This document shows positions 24,241 to 32,527 of a DNA stretch of 64,000 nucleotides, in pieces. The notes below the pieces were generated by a model, which worked only from the letters and a program-made list of their open reading frames with translations, ran no database searches and had not been told where the DNA came from. The stretch comes from Lachnospiraceae bacterium (lineage in GTDB: Bacteria; Bacillota; Clostridia; Lachnospirales; Lachnospiraceae). Within the stretch, counting starts at the first letter, position 1. Each line of letters opens with the position of its first letter. The stretch lies in the NCBI GenBank assembly GCA_023664345.1, contig JAMPFQ010000011.1, positions 1-64,000 on the forward strand, given 5' to 3'. The position numbers were made by a program, and so were the translations under genes.

Positions 24241-26166
24241 ATGGCGGAGGGATATCATTCTCTGGAAGAACATATGCAGGAATATGTGGAGGTCTTTCTG
24301 GGCCTGCAGCAGGAGCAGCTTTCCGGCTTTTTTGAGGACAAAAAGGTGGCGCTGGAAGAGAAAGAGCGGGAAACACAGATATTCCTTCCGGCAGTCTGCC
24401 TGCGGGAAAGCTATTTCCTGACACAGGCGGAATACTGGATCATGATGTTTGCTTTCTGCTGCGAACTGGAGGAGGGACTGTGCCTGGATCTCAGGAATAA
24501 ATACAGGGAGGACCGTCCCTGCCTGCGATATATCCTGCATCTGCTTTCCGGGGTGATGCCGGTGGGATTTTCAGATGTGGCGGGATTCTGCGAAAAAGGC
24601 GGAGCGCTGCGCGATATCATGGCCTGGGACGCAGTAGGGGATATCGGCCTTATGCAGCTGCCCCTGCGCCTGGATCCCGCAGTCTTTTCTTTCCTGCTCA
24701 CCGGGAAACTGTCCGGGGAAGACTGGTATACGCTCCATGGGCCGGAGGAGGGCATGTGGGAGGAACGGGAACTTCTCCCTCTTCATGAGAAAGAGCGCCG
24801 CAGGCTGCGGAGATATCTGCTGTCGAAGGAACCGCTGCGGATCCTGTTGTACGGAAGCATGGGGAGCGGCAGCCATACCCTGATACGGCGTGTGTGCAGG
24901 GAAACGCGGGATTATGTCCTGTTTGTCAGGATCAGGGAACTGTTCCCGGAACCCTCTCTCCACTGGCCGCATATCCGCCGGACGCTGCGGCTGTTTTGCG
25001 TGCTCCTGGCGCCTGTGGCCGTGGCGGAACTTTCGGAGGGACTTTCAGGTTCCCCCGGAGAGGAGTGGGAGGACATACGATCGAGGCTGTTTGGGGCTTT
25101 GGAGGACGCTCCTCTGTGCATCCTGGCGCAGACGCGGGAACAGGCTGCTCTGGTCAGGGAATATACGGATGTACAGATAACTTTGAACGATGTGATGTCA
25201 CGGGAAGAAAAGCGGATGGCGCTGGACGCCTGGCTGGCGCAGTCGGACCGCAGGCCGTGGCAGGAGGAACTGCTGGATCATTATCGGCTGAACATCGGGG
25301 AATGGAAAAGACGACAGAGGAAGATGAACATACTGGCACAGGCGGAAGCGCGTTCCCTTGCGGATTCTGAGGTCTGGCGAGAGGCGATGCAGGAGAGACA
25401 GGAGATCTGGCGGTTTGGCAGGCTGATAGAAGACCGGTACAGCCCGGAGGAGATCGTTCTGCCAAAGGATTGTCAAAGACAGCTGGAAACAGTGGCCAGG
25501 CTGGCGCGGGCATGGCGGGGCGGGAGGGGACTGCAGCTGCTGTTTTATGGAACATCGGGAACGGGCAAGACCATGGCGGCATCCATACTGGCCGGGCAGC
25601 TGGGGCTTCCGCTCCTGAAAGTAGATCTGTCCCAGGTGTTTGACAAGTATATCGGAGAGACGGAGAAGCATCTGGACGAGATCTTCCGCGCGGCCCGGCG
25701 GGGGCATTATCTGCTCTTTTTTGATGAGGCGGACGCCCTGTTCGCCAAGCGGACCGCCGTCAGGGATTCCCATGACAGATACGCCAATGTCTCCGCTGCT
25801 TTCCTGCTCCAGAGAATGGAGGAATATGAGGGCATCCTGATACTTGCCACAAACCTCCGTGATCATTTTGACGATGCCTTTGTGAGGCGGATCCGTTTTG
25901 CGGTCAAGTTCCGGGATCTGGACAGGGAAGGCAGGGAAAGGCTGTGGAGAAAATGCCTGGAGGATGGCCTGCCTGCAGCGCCGGATGTAGATATCAGAGC
26001 GTTGGCGGGCGCGGCGGAACTGAGTCCCGCCCGGATCAGTTCCGCCGCCCATGTGGCAAAGCTGCTGGCCGCCTGTGACGGGAGCGGTGCGGTCACAGGG
26101 GATCATCTCCGGGAGGCGCTGGCACTGGAAGCGGGAAAGGATGAAACGACGATCGGGCGGTTTTGA
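24241..26166 (+). CDS. CIS AAA+ ATPase, Afp15-like
   Basis: A 641-residue protein. The C-terminal half is an active-looking AAA+ module: Walker A YGTSGTGKT near residue 436, Walker B LLFFDEADALF near 490, sensor 1 ILATNL and arginine-rich AFVRRIRF. The N-terminal half has a broken P-loop (YGSMGSGSHT near residue 203, Lys lost), as if a second AAA domain degenerated. Afp15-type ATPases are hallmark CIS genes, needed for assembly or cargo loading, and are absent from ordinary R-type tailocins. ATG 24241 follows GGGGAGGATAGCGG. Confidence 0.88.
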   Translation: MAEGYHSLEEHMQEYVEVFLGLQQEQLSGFFEDKKVALEEKERETQIFLPAVCLRESYFLTQAEYWIMMFAFCCELEEGLCLDLRNKYREDRPCLRYILHLLSGVMPVGFSDVAGFCEKGGALRDIMAWDAVGDIGLMQLPLRLDPAVFSFLLTGKLSGEDWYTLHGPEEGMWEERELLPLHEKERRRLRRYLLSKEPLRILLYGSMGSGSHTLIRRVCRETRDYVLFVRIRELFPEPSLHWPHIRRTLRLFCVLLAPVAVAELSEGLSGSPGEEWEDIRSRLFGALEDAPLCILAQTREQAALVREYTDVQITLNDVMSREEKRMALDAWLAQSDRRPWQEELLDHYRLNIGEWKRRQRKMNILAQAEARSLADSEVWREAMQERQEIWRFGRLIEDRYSPEEIVLPKDCQRQLETVARLARAWRGGRGLQLLFYGTSGTGKTMAASILAGQLGLPLLKVDLSQVFDKYIGETEKHLDEIFRAARRGHYLLFFDEADALFAKRTAVRDSHDRYANVSAAFLLQRMEEYEGILILATNLRDHFDDAFVRRIRFAVKFRDLDREGRERLWRKCLEDGLPAAPDVDIRALAGAAELSPARISSAAHVAKLLAACDGSGAVTGDHLREALALEAGKDETTIGRF

Positions 26167-26177
26167 CAAGGAGAGAT

Positions 26178-26399
26178 ATGAGAAAGAACTACGTGATCAT
26201 GATGAGAGAACTGCGTGAGGACAATGACTTGAGACAGAAAGAAGTGGCGGCTTACCTGAAGATCGACCAGAGAGTATATTCCCGCTATGAGACGGGGAGA
26301 AACGCGCTGCCCATAGAGAAAGCGATCTCATTGTGTGAATTTTATCATGTTTCCGCCGATTATTTCCTGGGGCTGGATACGGTAAAGAGGAGGCGGTAG
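26178..26399 (+). CDS. XRE-family (Cro/C1) HTH regulator
   Basis: A 73-residue single-domain regulator: LREDNDLRQKEVAAYLKIDQ, YSRYETGRNALPIEKAI and LCEFYHVSADYFLGLD are the standard helix-turn-helix and SxDYLLG tail. The start follows AAGGAGAGAT. It is 11 nt behind the ATPase and probably in the same transcript, so it may autoregulate the CIS operon, but no operator was identified. No further CIS gene follows. Confidence 0.88.
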   Translation: MRKNYVIMMRELREDNDLRQKEVAAYLKIDQRVYSRYETGRNALPIEKAISLCEFYHVSADYFLGLDTVKRRR

Positions 26400-26530
26400 C
26401 GCCACAATCCTGATCTGCACAGACGATCGATCTGTTTATCCGCCCCGCCGGTTGGATAAATCGCTTAATAAGTCTGAAAAGCGCTAACGGGGCTGATCAC
26501 GAAACCGCTCAAACAGGGATGAAAAAGCAG

Positions 26531-26559
26531 TTGATTTTTCAATATAAGTTGTTTATGAT
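26531..26559 (+). promoter_or_regulatory. Sigma-A promoter for the Uma2 gene
   Basis: TTGATT (26531-26536), 17-nt spacer, TATGAT (26554-26559), followed by AAAGGAGGTCGG before ATG 26589. This separates Uma2 from the CIS operon. Confidence 0.65.
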
Positions 26560-26588
26560 AAAGTCAAAAAGGAGGTCGGAAAGATCAT

Positions 26589-27125
26589 ATGGATGCACTG
26601 AGAAAAGAAGATTTCTATACAACCGACGATATCTACGCGCTGCCTGACGGAGAGCGTGCGGAACTGATCGACGGAAAGATCTATTACATGGCGCCGCAGA
26701 GCACTGTGCACCAGAGGCTGGTCAATTTTCTGGTCACGGAGATCAATCTGTTCATCCGCCAGAATAACGGTGAGTGCGAGGTGTTCCCCGCCCCCTTTGC
26801 CGTGTTCCTGAACGAGAACGACAAAACCTATGTGGAGCCGGATATCAGCGTTGTCTGCGATAAAGATAAGATCACGGATAAAGGCTGCCAGGGAGCGCCG
26901 GACTGGATCATTGAGATCGTTTCGCCCGGCAGCAGGCAGATGGATTATTATACGAAATTATTTAAGTACCGCACGGCAGGGGTCCGGGAATACTGGATGG
27001 CTGACCCGGACAAAAAAACTGTGACGGTATATGATTTTGAACATGATCTCATGGAAGAGTACGCATTTGGCAGTGAAGTGCCGGTGGGGATTTATGAAGG
27101 ATGCTCGATCTGTGTCTCTTTATGA
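26589..27125 (+). CDS. Uma2 family (PD-(D/E)XK-like) protein
   Basis: A 178-residue Uma2/DUF820 protein: GERAELIDGKIYYM, VEPDISVVC, PDWIIEIVSPGSRQMDYYTK and YWMADPDKKTV. Uma2 keeps a restriction-endonuclease fold with D..E.VS, but its biological role is unknown. It has its own promoter. Its last six bases overlap the end of the convergent LysR gene. Confidence 0.9.
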   Translation: MDALRKEDFYTTDDIYALPDGERAELIDGKIYYMAPQSTVHQRLVNFLVTEINLFIRQNNGECEVFPAPFAVFLNENDKTYVEPDISVVCDKDKITDKGCQGAPDWIIEIVSPGSRQMDYYTKLFKYRTAGVREYWMADPDKKTVTVYDFEHDLMEEYAFGSEVPVGIYEGCSICVSL

Positions 27126-27992
27126 GGACTGACGCAGGCTCTCCAGCAGCCTTTCCGCGATCGGCGTAAAGACCTGATACTTTTTCCAGACCAGGTACAT
27201 CTTTGTTTCCAGCCTTGGGAACAGCGGGCGGAATGCCAGACCGCTGTCCGGGCCGGTGTCGATCAGGCGGTCAAAGGTCAGGAGATACCCAAGCCCCTCT
27301 TTCACAAAAAGGGACGCGTTGTAGGAGAGCCGGAAAGAACCCTCCAGACGCAGTTCGTCCATCCGGCCGCCGCACCAGCGGGGGATGTCCTTATTCCAGC
27401 TTTGCTCGGAGCAGAACAGGGGAAGATTTGTCAGATCGTCCACGCAGATATCCTTTTTTGCAGCCAGCGGACAGTCGTCCGGCATCACCACGCCCCACAC
27501 ATCCGCTTCCGGGAAGCAGAGGTGATCATATTTAGCGGCATCCGGCTCCTCCGCAAGGGCGGCAAAATCCAGGATTCCTTTGTCCAGTTTTTCCGTGACC
27601 TGTTCCGTATCGCCGCTGGTGATATGGTATCGCAGGCCGGGGCAAGTCTTTTTAAAAGCATGAATCTGTCTGGCGAGAAAGCGGATCTGATAGGATTCCG
27701 CCAGTCCCAGATAGACATCGCCGCCGGTGACGTCATCCAGAGTGATGAATTCGGTGGCAATCTTATCCGCCATTTTTACCAGGTCTTCTGCCCGTTTGCG
27801 CAGCAGCATGCCCTCCTCCGTCAGCCGGATGCTGAAGCTGTGCCGGGTGAACAGCTTTTTCCCCAACTCCTCTTCCAGGGATTTTAATTGTTTTGAAAGC
27901 GTGGGCTGGGTGACGTGCAGCATTTCCGCGGCGCGGGTCATATTTTCTTCTCTGGCAGCCGCCAGAAAATATCGCAGTGTCCTTATTTCCAT
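27120..27992 (-). CDS. LysR-type transcriptional regulator
   Basis: A 290-residue LTTR. The winged helix is MEIRTLRYFLAAAREENMTR, AAEMLHVTQPTLSKQLKSLE, then EELGKKLFTR; the rest is a substrate-binding fold with a hinge. The start is 27992 because GGGAGGG lies six bases before that ATG; the ATG at 27998 touches the site. It points away from the small-protein/hydrolase genes at 28173-29397, the usual LTTR arrangement, so these are likely its targets. The inducer is unknown. Confidence 0.9.
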   Translation of the reverse strand: MEIRTLRYFLAAAREENMTRAAEMLHVTQPTLSKQLKSLEEELGKKLFTRHSFSIRLTEEGMLLRKRAEDLVKMADKIATEFITLDDVTGGDVYLGLAESYQIRFLARQIHAFKKTCPGLRYHITSGDTEQVTEKLDKGILDFAALAEEPDAAKYDHLCFPEADVWGVVMPDDCPLAAKKDICVDDLTNLPLFCSEQSWNKDIPRWCGGRMDELRLEGSFRLSYNASLFVKEGLGYLLTFDRLIDTGPDSGLAFRPLFPRLETKMYLVWKKYQVFTPIAERLLESLRQSS

Positions 27993-28172
27993 AAACATCC
28001 CTCCCGATGGTTAAGAGCAAATCCCATACAGTACATTCTTTGCGGACGGATACTTTCTTGATGCGTATGATATTCCTGAATGGAATATCATGATATGAAT
28101 TATAACCATTAGCGAGATATAAGTCAATCCGTTATAATGCAGATATGGGGCAGGGAAAGAAGGTGCCGTAAC

Positions 28173-28382
28173 ATGGATATTGTTCAGAATTTGTATGACG
28201 CGGGATGTGATGCGGATATTATCACGGATATCTGTCGGCTGTATGACGCAGGCAGGATCCGGGATGCGGTCAGGATCCTGCGCCGACACCGCTGCGGCCT
28301 GATGGACGACCTGCATGAAAGCCAGCACAGAGTGGACTGTCTGGACTATCTGGTCTACCAGTTGGAGAAGATTCAGTCGTAA
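28173..28382 (+). CDS. Small conserved-looking protein
   Basis: A 69-residue acidic/basic helical protein: MDIVQNLYDAGCDADIITDI, CRLYDAGRIRDAVRILRRHR, then LHESQHRVDCLDYLVYQLEK. Two helix pairs with CD/YDAG repeats are seen; family not recognised. AGAAGGTG lies upstream. It is 31 nt before the hydrolase gene and probably co-transcribed from a promoter near TATAAT at 28132. Confidence 0.6.
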   Translation: MDIVQNLYDAGCDADIITDICRLYDAGRIRDAVRILRRHRCGLMDDLHESQHRVDCLDYLVYQLEKIQS

Positions 28383-28413
28383 AAATTGAGAAAGAAAGGG
28401 TGGTACTACAACT

Positions 28414-29397
28414 ATGGAACTGACAAAGGAATGGGATAAGGTATTCCCGAAAAGCGAGAAAGCAGATCACAGGAAAGTAACATTCCACAACCGTTACGGC
28501 ATCACGCTTGCGGCGGACCTCTATGAGCCGAAGGACGCGTCGGGCAGGCTTGCGGCGATCGCTGTGTGCGGCCCTTTCGGGGCGGTAAAGGAGCAGGCTT
28601 CGGGTCTGTATGCCCAGACGATGGCGGAGAGAGGGTTTCTCACCATTGCTTTCGACCCCTCTTATACCGGCGAGAGCGGCGGGGAACCCCGCTATATGGC
28701 GTCGCCGGATATCAACACGGAGGATTTTCAGGCGGCGGTGGATTTCCTGTCCGTGCAGGACAATGTGGATCCGGAGAGGATCGGCATTATCGGTATCTGC
28801 GGCTGGGGCGGCATGGCGCTGAACGCGGCGGCGCTGGATACCCGTGTTAAGGCCACCGTGGCGTCCACCATGTACGATATGACCCGCGTGAACGCCAGGG
28901 GATATTTTGACGCGGAGGATTCCGCCGATGCACGCTACGCGAAGAAGCAGGCCATGAACGCCCAGAGGATCCTGGATTATCAGAACGGCGAATATGCCCT
29001 GGGGGGCGGCGTTGTGGATCCGCTGCCGGAGGACGCGCCTTTCTTTGTGAAGGATTATCACGATTATTATAAGACGGACAGGGGATATCATAAACGCTCC
29101 CTGAATTCTAACGGAGGCTGGAATGTGATCGGTTGCATGTCTTTCATGAACCAGCCTATACTGCAGTACAGCAATGAGATTCGGAGCGCTGTCCTGATCA
29201 TGCATGGGGAAAAGGCTCATTCCTGCTATTTCAGCCGGGACGCCTACGATGCCATGGTAAAAGACAATCCCTGGGCGGATAACAAGGAACTGCTGATCAT
29301 TCCTGACGCGGTCCATACGGATCTTTATGACGGCGGCGGGAAGGACGCCATCCCCTTTGATAAGCTGGAGCGGTTTTTCGGGGAATATTTGAAATGA
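28414..29397 (+). CDS. Alpha/beta hydrolase with Cys nucleophile elbow
   Basis: A 327-residue alpha/beta hydrolase. The elbow GIIGICGWGG has Cys129 where a Ser is usual, as in dienelactone hydrolases. LAADLYEPKD opens the core; late Asp/His candidates are in HGEKAHS and DAVHTDLYD. The start follows AGAAAGGGTGG. It is the second gene of a divergent LysR-controlled unit. The substrate is unknown. Confidence 0.78.
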   Translation: MELTKEWDKVFPKSEKADHRKVTFHNRYGITLAADLYEPKDASGRLAAIAVCGPFGAVKEQASGLYAQTMAERGFLTIAFDPSYTGESGGEPRYMASPDINTEDFQAAVDFLSVQDNVDPERIGIIGICGWGGMALNAAALDTRVKATVASTMYDMTRVNARGYFDAEDSADARYAKKQAMNAQRILDYQNGEYALGGGVVDPLPEDAPFFVKDYHDYYKTDRGYHKRSLNSNGGWNVIGCMSFMNQPILQYSNEIRSAVLIMHGEKAHSCYFSRDAYDAMVKDNPWADNKELLIIPDAVHTDLYDGGGKDAIPFDKLERFFGEYLK

Positions 29398-29409
29398 TAT
29401 GACCGGATA

Positions 29410-29444
29410 CTCTCGGTGCGGAGATGCTTCCGCCCGGGAGTTTT
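29410..29444 (+). terminator. Rho-independent terminator
   Basis: CTCTCGGTGCGGA (29410-29422) pairs with TCCGCCCGGGAG (29429-29440) with one bulge, then TTTT. It ends the hydrolase unit. The rest of the gap to 29552 shows no supported gene. Confidence 0.65.
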
Positions 29445-29552
29445 GTGCGATGTTTTCCGGTCAGGGGATCGACTGGCTTGTCCGGAGCTTAAGGATATGG
29501 GTGTATTTATGGTTCATGGCGGTGAAGATGCGGCAGGATGGGAGGAACGGGA

Positions 29553-31025
29553 ATGCATGGGATGGGATATGGGACAAAAATAAGTGGTCTTAGGCGCAAT
29601 ATGGCGAGACTTATGCCGCGGTATATCGGCAGCGGAACGAAAAAGATGCTATGTGGTATCGCCGTGTTCGGCCTTACGGCGTTTCTGTCAGCCTGCGGAG
29701 AGCCTGGACAGGGAAATGGCGGCGACAGAGGGGATATGACCGATAGCCCGGCGGAAGACCGGACAGGGCAGGAGAGCGGCTTGTACGGAATGACAATACA
29801 GGATGGGGAAGTTCCCTACGATGGCATCTACCCGGAGCACGAGCCCTATGGCGCAGGCGTCGGCGTCATGCCCGGGCGGGTGGTATGGGCTTATGACCCG
29901 TCCGCCGTCTCCTGGGACGGTGAGGGCTATTGGTGGGAAACGGAGCACTTTGACGAGGCTGCGGCGCTGCGCATGGTGGATGAGAGTATTGCCGCCCTGG
30001 CGGGAGAGACAGACGCCGTAAGTGGATGGGACGCTCTGTTTCGTTACCACAATGGGGGAACCTCATTCCGTGCAGGAGAAAAGATTGCCATCAAGGCCAA
30101 CATCAACGGTTCCGGCGTCTTTGACGATGACACCTCCGGTGAGACTCATATGAGTTATACCAATCCGGTACTGCTGAAAGCCCTGCTCCGTTCCCTGGTG
30201 ACGGAGGCAGGCGCGGCGCCGGAGGATATCACCGTGTACGATGTGTCCCGCCTGTTTCCGGACTATATGGTGGAAATGTGCACGGAAGGGGAACTGCAGG
30301 GCGTTCATTTTGTGGGACGCGATAACGGAAACGCAAATCAAAACGCGCCCATCAACTGGTCATATTCTTTCAGCGGCGCTGTCAATCATCTGCCTGCCTG
30401 CGTTACGGAGGCCTCCTATGTCATCAATCTGGCGAACCTGAAAGGGCACAGCTATGGAATCACCCTCTGCGGCAAGAACCATTTCGGCTCCTTTATCAAC
30501 GGAAATGCCATGCGGCCGCCGGAAGGGGCGAACCTGCACCAGTGGCTGACGAAAAGTGAAATGGGCATTTACAGCCCGCTGGTAGATTTGATGGGGAATT
30601 ACCAGCTTGGGGGAAAGACAGTCCTGTACATGCTGGACGGGTTGATCTGTGCTCCCTCCGAGGGCGCATCCGTCACCAGGGAAAACTCCACATGGCAGCA
30701 GTCACCTTTTAACGGAGGTTACACTGCCAGCGTCATTGTCTCACAGGATCCGGTGGCCATTGATTCCGTGGGAGCGGACTTCCTCACAAACGAACCGGCG
30801 GTCAGACGGTATAACGGCGCTGTGGGAGATCTCTGCAGTGAAAATTATCTGCACGAGGCAGGTCTGGCGGGGGACGCGCCATCGGGGACTGTTTACTATA
30901 ACGGCAATGGGGAGCCTCTCGGCAATCTGGGGGTGCATGAACACTGGAATAATTCCACGGATAAGCAGTACAGCCGCAACCTTGGGGGCGGGGAGGGAAT
31001 CGAACTGATCAAGATTTTGCCTTGA
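29553..31025 (+). CDS. DUF362 lipoprotein
   Basis: A 490-residue protein with a long signal: a lipobox LSAC at Cys48 after a hydrophobic stretch (CGIAVFGLTAFLSA), then a Gly/Asp-rich linker and the DUF362 domain (KIAIKANINGSGVF, TNPVLLKALLRSLVTEAG, YVINLANLKGHSYGITLCGK, NHFGSFING, IVSQDPVAIDSVGADFLT). DUF362 proteins are of unknown function and often adjacent to Fe-S proteins. ATG 29553 has GGAGG seven bases upstream, but a shorter start (e.g. ATG 29601) would give a more typical signal peptide. Confidence 0.82.
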   Translation: MHGMGYGTKISGLRRNMARLMPRYIGSGTKKMLCGIAVFGLTAFLSACGEPGQGNGGDRGDMTDSPAEDRTGQESGLYGMTIQDGEVPYDGIYPEHEPYGAGVGVMPGRVVWAYDPSAVSWDGEGYWWETEHFDEAAALRMVDESIAALAGETDAVSGWDALFRYHNGGTSFRAGEKIAIKANINGSGVFDDDTSGETHMSYTNPVLLKALLRSLVTEAGAAPEDITVYDVSRLFPDYMVEMCTEGELQGVHFVGRDNGNANQNAPINWSYSFSGAVNHLPACVTEASYVINLANLKGHSYGITLCGKNHFGSFINGNAMRPPEGANLHQWLTKSEMGIYSPLVDLMGNYQLGGKTVLYMLDGLICAPSEGASVTRENSTWQQSPFNGGYTASVIVSQDPVAIDSVGADFLTNEPAVRRYNGAVGDLCSENYLHEAGLAGDAPSGTVYYNGNGEPLGNLGVHEHWNNSTDKQYSRNLGGGEGIELIKILP

Positions 31026-31077
31026 GATTCTTGATCAATGTGTCTTTAGCAAAAGCTTTGTCAATGCTTGCCCGCAA

Positions 31078-31107
31078 TTGACACCTTTCCTTTTGATGAA
31101 TTATAAT
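31078..31107 (+). promoter_or_regulatory. Consensus sigma-A promoter
   Basis: TTGACA (31078-31083), 18-nt spacer, TATAAT (31102-31107). Transcription would begin near 31114, so the first in-frame ATG at 31112 cannot be used and the coding start must lie further down. Confidence 0.85.
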
Positions 31108-31183
31108 AAAAATGGATTGTATGCTTCAAAGCGGAACACTGTGGCGGTTCACGCAAATAATCTGTATGAAGGGATTTAAAAAC

Positions 31184-32416
31184 ATGCGGGAAGAGTGCTT
31201 TTCATGTAACAGGGACAATAGGACGATCCGGGGGATGCAGTATTACCCGGAGGACTATCAAGAGGGACAGAAATACCCCGGAGTGATAGTGAGCCATGGC
31301 TTTATGGGGCATTGCCTGGATATGGCGGGCTGGTGCCGGGACTTTGCCCGGATCGGCTATATGGCGTTTGGTTTCAATTTCTGCGGCGGCGCGAGGTCGG
31401 TAAAGGACGATGCCCTGCAAAGTGACGGGAAAAGCACGGAAATGAACATTTCCACCGAGATTGCCGACCTGCTGGCGGTGATAGGTTTTGTGAAAGGGCA
31501 GCCTTCCGTGGACACGGGAGACCTGATCCTGATGGGAGAGAGCCAGGGAGGCTTTGTGTCCGGGCTGGCAGCCGCCAAATGCGGCAGCGGCATCAAAAAG
31601 CTGATCATGATATTCCCGGCGCTGTGCATTCCCGACCACGCAAGGCAGGGGCATCTGGGCGGTTCCAGCTACCGGACGGATAATGTCCCGGAAATATTGG
31701 ACTGCGGCCATACGCTGCTGGGGCGAGCCTTTCATGAGGATGTGGCGGGGATGGATCCCTATCTGGGGCTTTCAGCCTATGAGGGGCCGGTGCTGCTCCT
31801 GCAGGGGCTGGAAGATCCTGTGGTAAATTATTCTTACGCCATCCGCGCAAAAGAAAATTACAGGGAGGGGCAGTGCCATCTGCAGATCATCCGTGATATG
31901 GGGCATGGACTCACGAAAGAGCAGCATGACAGCGCTTTTTCCAGTATACGGTACTTTCTGGCAGGCAGGGAAGAGATTCTGACCATCCGCATCATCATTA
32001 CACATAGCGAGGAAGTCCCGGAGGGGGAAGTCCGCAGAACAGATCTCTACTTTACCGGCTATTGTGAGACGGGATATTTTCAGGGAGTCGTCCTGCCGGG
32101 CGGTTGCGACGCGCGGAGGCAGTATCCTGACGGTGAGACGAAAGTGCGGGCGGAATACACCCTGGACGGATTGGACAGGGATGGGGAAAAATGCCATATC
32201 CACATTGTCAACCAATGGGGCGGGAATGACTGGAAGCCAGTGATCGAGACCGACAGCGCCGCATTGGACTGGCTGAACCGGGCGGATCTGACCGCAGTGG
32301 TAGAGGGCGGAAAGGGCGGGCCCACGATCAGGATATTTGCCGATGCCGCCGAAACAGATCAGGATAAAATTTATAACGAATGTGATCCAGGGGCTTTTGA
32401 AACCGGAATTGAGTAA
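31184..32416 (+). CDS. Alpha/beta hydrolase fused to DUF3237-like domain
   Basis: A 410-residue protein. Residues ~15-260 are an alpha/beta hydrolase: VIVSHGFMGH, GESQGG with nucleophile Ser120, LEDPVVNY and DMGHGLTKEQHD for the acid and His. Residues ~265-400 resemble DUF3237 (YFTGYCETGYFQGVVLPGGC, VRAEYTLDGL, HIVNQW), a small beta-barrel normally encoded alone. ATG 31184 is chosen because the promoter places the transcript start near 31114; AAGGG lies upstream. The role is unknown; a peptidase or esterase is possible. Confidence 0.78.
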   Translation: MREECFSCNRDNRTIRGMQYYPEDYQEGQKYPGVIVSHGFMGHCLDMAGWCRDFARIGYMAFGFNFCGGARSVKDDALQSDGKSTEMNISTEIADLLAVIGFVKGQPSVDTGDLILMGESQGGFVSGLAAAKCGSGIKKLIMIFPALCIPDHARQGHLGGSSYRTDNVPEILDCGHTLLGRAFHEDVAGMDPYLGLSAYEGPVLLLQGLEDPVVNYSYAIRAKENYREGQCHLQIIRDMGHGLTKEQHDSAFSSIRYFLAGREEILTIRIIITHSEEVPEGEVRRTDLYFTGYCETGYFQGVVLPGGCDARRQYPDGETKVRAEYTLDGLDRDGEKCHIHIVNQWGGNDWKPVIETDSAALDWLNRADLTAVVEGGKGGPTIRIFADAAETDQDKIYNECDPGAFETGIE

Positions 32417-32429
32417 GGAATAAAAAATA

Positions 32430-32458
32430 TGGCAAACACTCTGATCCAGTGATATAAT
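32430..32458 (+). promoter_or_regulatory. Promoter for first hybrid histidine kinase
   Basis: TGGCAA (32430-32435), 17-nt spacer, TATAAT (32453-32458), about 70 nt before ATG 32528. The -10 is perfect, the -35 is weak. Confidence 0.6.
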
Positions 32459-32527
32459 GTACTCGAATTGGTGTAACGCGTTCGCGGTCTTACCTGCGGA
32501 TGTGTTGGGACAAAGGAGAGTATATTT

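Noticed and set aside
8870..26399. Prophage or R-type tailocin
   Set aside because: No capsid, portal, terminase, integrase, holin or endolysin. The AAA+ ATPase and DUF4255 cap point to a contractile injection system.
26589..27125. Uma2 protein as an injected payload
   Set aside because: It has its own promoter, lies behind the regulator, and Uma2 proteins are common in genomes without a CIS.
29399..29593. Short reading frame after the hydrolase gene
   Set aside because: It runs through the terminator hairpin and has no ribosome site or recognisable domain.
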